This document shows positions 59,999 to 64,000 of a stretch of DNA of 64,000 nucleotides, piece after piece; position 1 is the stretch's first letter, and the number at the start of each line of letters is the position of its first letter. Both the position numbers and the translations under genes were made by a program. The stretch spans positions 1 through 64,000 of the forward strand of contig CAWJJO010000012.1 in NCBI GenBank assembly GCA_963843285.1, written 5' to 3'. This stretch comes from CAZDDB01 sp963843285. GTDB lineage: Bacteria > Acidobacteriota > HRBIN11 > JAKEFK01. The notes beneath the pieces are model-generated. The model was not told where the DNA came from, searched no databases, and saw only the letters and a program-made list of their open reading frames with translations.

Positions 59999-60054
59999 CG
60001 ATTATTTCCAGCGCATGATGTGATTCGGGGTGGCGCCGGAGCCTGATTCACTTG

Positions 60055-60831
60055 CTACTCCTCGTTGCCCGCGGATTCATGCGTAGACTTTATTTTTCTA
60101 AAGTTCGGTGTGAAATAGAAGAACCAGCGCAGAGTATGATTGAGATCATACTGATACCCGCTGGGCTTCTGCTGGTACACCGGCATGTATCCGAAATCAA
60201 AACTCCAGGAGGGGCTCAGACTCTTCTTGATGCCCGCAAAGAATCTGTTTTGATCGAATGTGTTGAATACGATTCCGCTGCCGAATTGAATCAGAATTTC
60301 GTCCGAAAGAACCAGAAGTGGCATCGCCGGATTGTGTGATACCGGAATTGAAAAGCTCAAAAGATACCGGACGCGATTGGAAAATAAATTTTCCCCGGTC
60401 AGCGCGTCGCCCTGAACCTCTTCTCTCCAGCGCTGCTCATTCCGAAGCCTGTTCAGTACGCTCGTACTCCCGAGTTTTGTTAAGTATTGCACTTGTTGAT
60501 AGATTCGATTCTCATTCGTCCATGTATGAAAATTATCCTGCGCCGGCGCCTGCCACATGTGGGCGTAGCCGAAAGTCAATGCAACCTTTTCAGTAAGCCA
60601 GAAGTGCGATCCGAATCGAATAAAGTAGAAGCTCGGATCCTGGACGAAGTCATTTCTCCGAATATGGAAGTCGCCGACGACTCCCCATCTGTTGGTAAGA
60701 CGTGTCGTACTGTTCAGGCTCATCCAGAACTGCGTCTGCTCGTTGACTTCTTTTGAGGTCTGACATTGAGCGATGCACGGAATCAGAGTGAAGAGTGCCA
60801 TCACCCATGCGAAGCCTGAGTAGTGCCGCAT
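60055..60831 (-). CDS. DUF2490 domain-containing exported protein
   Basis: 258 residues. Signal peptide (WVMALFTLIPCIAQC, then Q). The barrel-like sequence EQTQFWMSLNSTTRLTNRWG-VVGDFHIR, WLTEKVALTFGYAHMWQAP, ENRIYQQVQYLTKLG, RLRNEQRWREEVQG and GYQYDLNHTLRWFFYF matches the DUF2490 pattern (an outer-membrane barrel of about 12 strands). Function unknown. It starts 15 bases after the esterase gene on the same strand. Confidence 0.83.
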   Translation of the reverse strand: MRHYSGFAWVMALFTLIPCIAQCQTSKEVNEQTQFWMSLNSTTRLTNRWGVVGDFHIRRNDFVQDPSFYFIRFGSHFWLTEKVALTFGYAHMWQAPAQDNFHTWTNENRIYQQVQYLTKLGSTSVLNRLRNEQRWREEVQGDALTGENLFSNRVRYLLSFSIPVSHNPAMPLLVLSDEILIQFGSGIVFNTFDQNRFFAGIKKSLSPSWSFDFGYMPVYQQKPSGYQYDLNHTLRWFFYFTPNFRKIKSTHESAGNEE

Positions 60832-60846
60832 GATACTCCGGCTATC

Positions 60847-61893
60847 TCAAGCGTAGCGTCCTCTGTTGGCAGTGCTGGTTTTTCCCAGAAACAGTTGAAG
60901 CGGAAGATGCAGTCGCTCTCCCCAGGATTTTTCATCATGCAGGGCCAGGGGGAAGACTACGTGAAGAAAATCTCGCCCCTGGACGCATCCTCGCTGGCTG
61001 AACGCCATAGCCATGGCGAGCGTCGGCTCATAGTTGTCCCCAGGCCAACCGCTGTCCAGGTAAAACTTCGATTTCGGCAGCGGTTCGGTGAGCACGCGAT
61101 CGATCAGATCATCCTGATACGAAAATGTACTGGACATGCAGAATCCGACTCCAAAAACTTCCGGGTATTGCCAGGCCATGTAAAAGGAGACGACTCCGCC
61201 GAGAGAAGATCCCATCACTCCGGTCTCTCTAGGACTGTCCAGCAGGCGAAGCCGCTTTCTGGCCACAGGAATGATTTCTTCTACAAGAGAAAGTCCGTAT
61301 TTTTCATACCCAGGCTTGGTGTAATCAACAAAGCGATCGTGGGACCAGATACCAACGACGATCACGCGATCGATTGCGGTCATGGAATTCAGCTGAGCGA
61401 GTGAATCATCTACACCCCAGTCGCTCCCGAGAAAAGCTTCCTCGGGAAAAAACAGATTCTTTCCATCCTGCATATACAGAATCGGATAATATTGCAGCGT
61501 ATTCTCGAGATATCCCGGCGGCACGTAAACCCGCAGTATATGTTTTCTGCCAAGGATTTTGGAATCGAACTCCAATACATCCGTAAATGAACCGGATTCC
61601 GGTGAGTGGAAGAAGGGGTACACATCGTTTGTGCCCTGATGAGTCATCAGAGCCAGCAAGTTCGGCCCGACGCACCACTCGAGCTTGTCCCCAGTTCTCA
61701 ACCCTGGCTTGAAATACAGGAACGGCTTCTTGCATTCCAGAGTGAAAACAGCGGTCTGCCCTTTGTCCAGGACCGATTCAGGCTCTAGATCCTTATCCCA
61801 ATCCAGTTCTGTGCGTAGAACGATTCTGCTTCCTTCCGGTGCAGGATAGCGTACTCGTAATTGTCTGCGAAGCAAAGTTTCAGTTTTATACAT
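60847..61893 (-). CDS. Esterase D/enterochelin esterase-like hydrolase
   Basis: 348 residues. The N-terminal ~110 residues form an Ig-like carbohydrate-binding-module-type domain (YPAPEGSRIVLRTELDWDKD, VFTLECKKPFLYFKPGLR). The alpha/beta hydrolase follows: ILRVYVPPGYLENTLQYYPI-LYMQDG, VIVVGIW, the nucleophile elbow GSSLGG (TGVMGSSLGGVVSFYMAW) and a late His in HVVFPLALHDEKSWGERL. This is the Esterase_D architecture of Fes-like esterases and feruloyl esterases. There is no signal peptide. GGAGG lies 6 bases before ATG 61893. The HDE/Trp ending is consistent with the catalytic His. Confidence 0.85.
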   Translation of the reverse strand: MYKTETLLRRQLRVRYPAPEGSRIVLRTELDWDKDLEPESVLDKGQTAVFTLECKKPFLYFKPGLRTGDKLEWCVGPNLLALMTHQGTNDVYPFFHSPESGSFTDVLEFDSKILGRKHILRVYVPPGYLENTLQYYPILYMQDGKNLFFPEEAFLGSDWGVDDSLAQLNSMTAIDRVIVVGIWSHDRFVDYTKPGYEKYGLSLVEEIIPVARKRLRLLDSPRETGVMGSSLGGVVSFYMAWQYPEVFGVGFCMSSTFSYQDDLIDRVLTEPLPKSKFYLDSGWPGDNYEPTLAMAMAFSQRGCVQGRDFLHVVFPLALHDEKSWGERLHLPLQLFLGKTSTANRGRYA

Positions 61894-61916
61894 AATGCCT
61901 CCATCGTGCATCCCAG

Positions 61917-62012
61917 TTCGCCTCTGTGATGAAGGGAGAGGTTAGGGGAGGGTTGAATTCCCAACCCCCTCTCCGTCTCCCCCTTCATAAGAGAGAGAAA
62001 TCCGCTGTGCCA
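61917..62012. repeat. Family C repeat (divergent copy)
   Basis: GATGAAGGGAGAGGTTAGGG-GAGGGTTG ... CAACCCCCTCTCCGTCTCCC-CCTTCATAAG. It sits between the esterase and asparaginase genes. Confidence 0.65.
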
Positions 62013-62025
62013 GTCTTTCCCGCAA

Positions 62026-63090
62026 CTAATAACGATCGAAGTAATCCTGGATCTTCTTTGCGTCTGTTGTTTTCAATAACGCCAGTTGCAGAAGCGCGCG
62101 CGCCTTGGGTGGATTGAGCTCCATGGAGGCGACTGTTCCGATCTTGTCGTCATCGACTTCGATATTCCTTCGGATGATGCCGCCGTTTGTACGGGAAGAT
62201 CGCACCACTACGACACCCTTTGCGATCGCGCGTTTCACAGCATCCATAGCAGGCGCCGTCATGTTTCCGTCGCCTACTCCAGCGATTACTAATCCTTTTG
62301 CGCCTTTTTCAACTGCCGAGTCGATCAAGTCCGGTGACATGTTTGCGTGCGCATAAATGATGTCTACACGCGGTAGAGGTTTGCCGGTAACAATCGCCAG
62401 TTCGCTATTTTTCGTATGCACCTGCGCAGGAGTGCGATACCAGATTGTTTTGCCAAAGAGAACCGCGCCCACGAGTCCGGCCTCGCTTGAGCTGAATGTT
62501 GCCACATCCGTTGTATGCCCTTTGACTACGTCATGGGCAGAGTGGATGTCATCATCAATGGCCACGAGCACACCACGCCCGCGCGCTGTCGGATCGGCTG
62601 CAATCGCCACCGCGTTATAAATGTTCAGCGGACCGTCCGCGCTCATCGCTGTGGATGGTCGCATGGAACCGGTCATCACCACAGGCTTATCGCTCTTGAT
62701 TACAAGCTGTAGAAAGTACGATGTTTCCTCCAGCGTGTCGGTTCCATGAGTGATCGCCACGCCATCCACATCCGGAGACGCCAGAAGCTCATTGACGCGA
62801 TTTGCGAGCTTGATCCACACTTCGTCATTCATGTCCTGACTACCGATGCTTGCGACCTGTTCGCCTTTCACATCTGCAACATCCTTCAGCTGTGGCACAG
62901 CCTGAATCAGTATGTCTACGCCGACAGCGCCGGACTGATATCCGGCTTCCGTTGCGGACGCAGCCGAACCCGCAATCGTTCCGCCTGTTGCAACAATCAC
63001 AATTCTTGGTTTCTTGGCTCCCTGAGCATACGAAGCGCATGCGAACAGGGCAACGAGACTAATGACACTGATGATTTTGAATGTTTTCAT
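62026..63090 (-). CDS. L-asparaginase, type II (exported)
   Basis: 354 residues. Signal peptide MKTFKIISVISLVALFACAS (cleaved near YAQ). The two asparaginase signatures are present: ATGGTIAGS with the nucleophilic Thr, and GVAITHGTDTLEETSYFL with the Thr-Asp pair; a Lys in VVMTGSMRPSTAMSADGPLN follows. It hydrolyses periplasmic L-asparagine to aspartate and ammonia. Length matches AnsB. It lies 17 bases downstream of the aspartase gene on the same strand, making a complete asparagine to fumarate route (fumarate plus 2 ammonia). Confidence 0.94.
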   Translation of the reverse strand: MKTFKIISVISLVALFACASYAQGAKKPRIVIVATGGTIAGSAASATEAGYQSGAVGVDILIQAVPQLKDVADVKGEQVASIGSQDMNDEVWIKLANRVNELLASPDVDGVAITHGTDTLEETSYFLQLVIKSDKPVVMTGSMRPSTAMSADGPLNIYNAVAIAADPTARGRGVLVAIDDDIHSAHDVVKGHTTDVATFSSSEAGLVGAVLFGKTIWYRTPAQVHTKNSELAIVTGKPLPRVDIIYAHANMSPDLIDSAVEKGAKGLVIAGVGDGNMTAPAMDAVKRAIAKGVVVVRSSRTNGGIIRRNIEVDDDKIGTVASMELNPPKARALLQLALLKTTDAKKIQDYFDRY

Positions 63091-63107
63091 AAGTATCTCC
63101 TATCAAT

Positions 63108-64000
63108 TCACTTTTTTTCATACTGCTTGGGATCCAGTCCGGTCAGCTTCACAGGATCCAGCAAGTCACGGATCTGATCTTCGGTCAGGATCTTTTTTTC
63201 ACGTATGATCTGCAGAATTCCCTTCCCTGAGGAATAAGCTTCTTTCGCCAGTTCGGTTGCCTTTTCGTAACCAATGACCGGATTCAAGGCCGTGACAATA
63301 CCGACGGTCTTTTCCATGTACTCTTCCAGCACTTTTTCATTGACCGTGATTCCATCCACGCAGAGCGTACGGAAAGTTCTCGATGTGGTGTACAGCAAGT
63401 GCTGCGATTCCATGATGTTCAGGGCCTCCAGCGGTTCGTACGCATTCAACTGAAGCTGTCCGCTATGAGCCGCAAGGTTGACGCCGTAGTCGTTGCCCAT
63501 CACACGGAATGCAACGAGGTTCACGAGCTCCGGAATTACAGGATTGACCTTTCCCGGCATGATGGAAGATCCCGGTTGCATCGCGGGTAGTTTGATCTCA
63601 TTGAGTCCGGCGCGAGGTCCGGAACCGAGCAGGATCAAATCCCCTGCAATTTTGGAAAGCTTCACCGCCACGCTTCGAAGGGCTGACGAATAAACCACAA
63701 ATCCCTGTTGCTCCCATGTAGCTGCAATCATGTCTTTTGCGGGAACAATGGGCTTACCGGTCAACTGCGCCAGGTGGGCGGCGCACTTCTCCGAGTAGCC
63801 TTTCGGAACATTCAGACCGGTGCCGATTGCGGTCGCGCCCATGTTGACTGCGTACAAATATTTTTCCGAATCACGCAGCAGCGCGATTTCGCTTTCCAGC
63901 GACGCGGCAAACGCATGGAATTCCTGTCCTACCGTCATGGGGACGGCATCCTGCATTTCCGTGCGCCCCATTTTTACGATCCGCAGGAACGCGTCTCCTT
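63108..64000 (-). CDS. aspA: Aspartate ammonia-lyase, partial (5' end beyond window)
   Basis: The open frame continues through the right edge (preceding codons read DAFLRIVKMGRTEMQDAVPM), so only the C-terminal ~297 residues are seen. The fumarase/aspartase signature GSSIMPGKVNPVIPE is present; MGRTEMQDAVPMTVGQEFHA, MGATAIGTGLNVPKGY and EPLEALNIMESQ are typical of aspartase rather than fumarase (TATAIGTGLN-type and LNIMESQ). It deaminates aspartate to fumarate. Adjacent to asparaginase, it completes Asn degradation. The Met at 63971 is internal and not a start. Confidence 0.93.
   Translation of the reverse strand, partial: GDAFLRIVKMGRTEMQDAVPMTVGQEFHAFAASLESEIALLRDSEKYLYAVNMGATAIGTGLNVPKGYSEKCAAHLAQLTGKPIVPAKDMIAATWEQQGFVVYSSALRSVAVKLSKIAGDLILLGSGPRAGLNEIKLPAMQPGSSIMPGKVNPVIPELVNLVAFRVMGNDYGVNLAAHSGQLQLNAYEPLEALNIMESQHLLYTTSRTFRTLCVDGITVNEKVLEEYMEKTVGIVTALNPVIGYEKATELAKEAYSSGKGILQIIREKKILTEDQIRDLLDPVKLTGLDPKQYEKK

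Overview
This 64 kb window comes from a Gram-negative bacterium of roughly 50% GC. Outer-membrane barrels, a lipid A deacylase-like protein, SulP and MFS carriers, sigma-54 activators and a PATAN/CheA cluster fit Acidobacteriota best, but there is no rRNA or other firm taxonomic marker, so that placement is inference. Genes sit in short operons separated by several families of short hairpin-forming dispersed repeats. Some of these repeats supply stop codons or terminal codons to neighbouring genes.

Layout. 1-2900: an AT-richer partial gene with NxxGxxxF-type repeats is joined to the frameshifted 3' end of an ABC substrate-binding protein gene and a multiply frameshifted HerA/DUF853-type ATPase gene (decay or bad assembly). 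3.1-8.7 kb: a FAD amine oxidase, then a minus-strand series (NTF2-like protein, AMMECR1/AmrA, a family 2 glycosyltransferase, a zinc ribbon, a membrane protein, an A-type Fe-S carrier). 8.8-18.8 kb: ribH, nusB, then a chemosensory operon (PATAN-receiver-GAF protein, CheY-like, CheA, CheW, HEAT protein, CheR, CheB) without a receptor gene. 19-26 kb: a YtcJ-like amidohydrolase, HAD hydrolase, outer-membrane barrel, alpha/beta hydrolase, cysteine dioxygenase and M20 peptidase.

26.6-31.3 kb: five tRNA genes (Pro, Arg x3, His), each beside a GCGTCTATCGCGTC-type repeat. Between two Arg tRNAs that repeat flanks, in inverted orientation, a four-helix-bundle gene of the 23S-IVS/Avd class. This is the best candidate for an undescribed mobile system. 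The same interval holds an NtrC-type regulator translationally coupled to a PagL-like deacylase. 31.3-35.6 kb: a probable zinc/manganese uptake operon (small His/Cys protein, outer-membrane channel, substrate-binding protein, permease fused to HEAT repeats) with no ATPase. 35.7-41.1 kb: an MFS exporter, then divergent tesA and ybbA-ybbP whose start codons overlap. 41-48 kb: Bcp peroxiredoxin, tandem secreted paralogues, a PMT-like glycosyltransferase with a C-terminal EF-hand loop, tRNA-Lys, a VOC protein with a histone-H1-like tail, and a GAF sigma-54 activator.

48.6-49.9 kb: a complete IS481-family element inserted in a dispersed repeat. 50-64 kb: a potassium channel, SulP transporter, PPK2, a set of exported DUF proteins (Spy-like, Gly/Tyr-rich, DUF3300, DUF2950, DUF2490), a broken anion-transporter fragment, an esterase, and an asparaginase-aspartase pair converting asparagine to fumarate and ammonia. 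The aspartase runs off the right edge.
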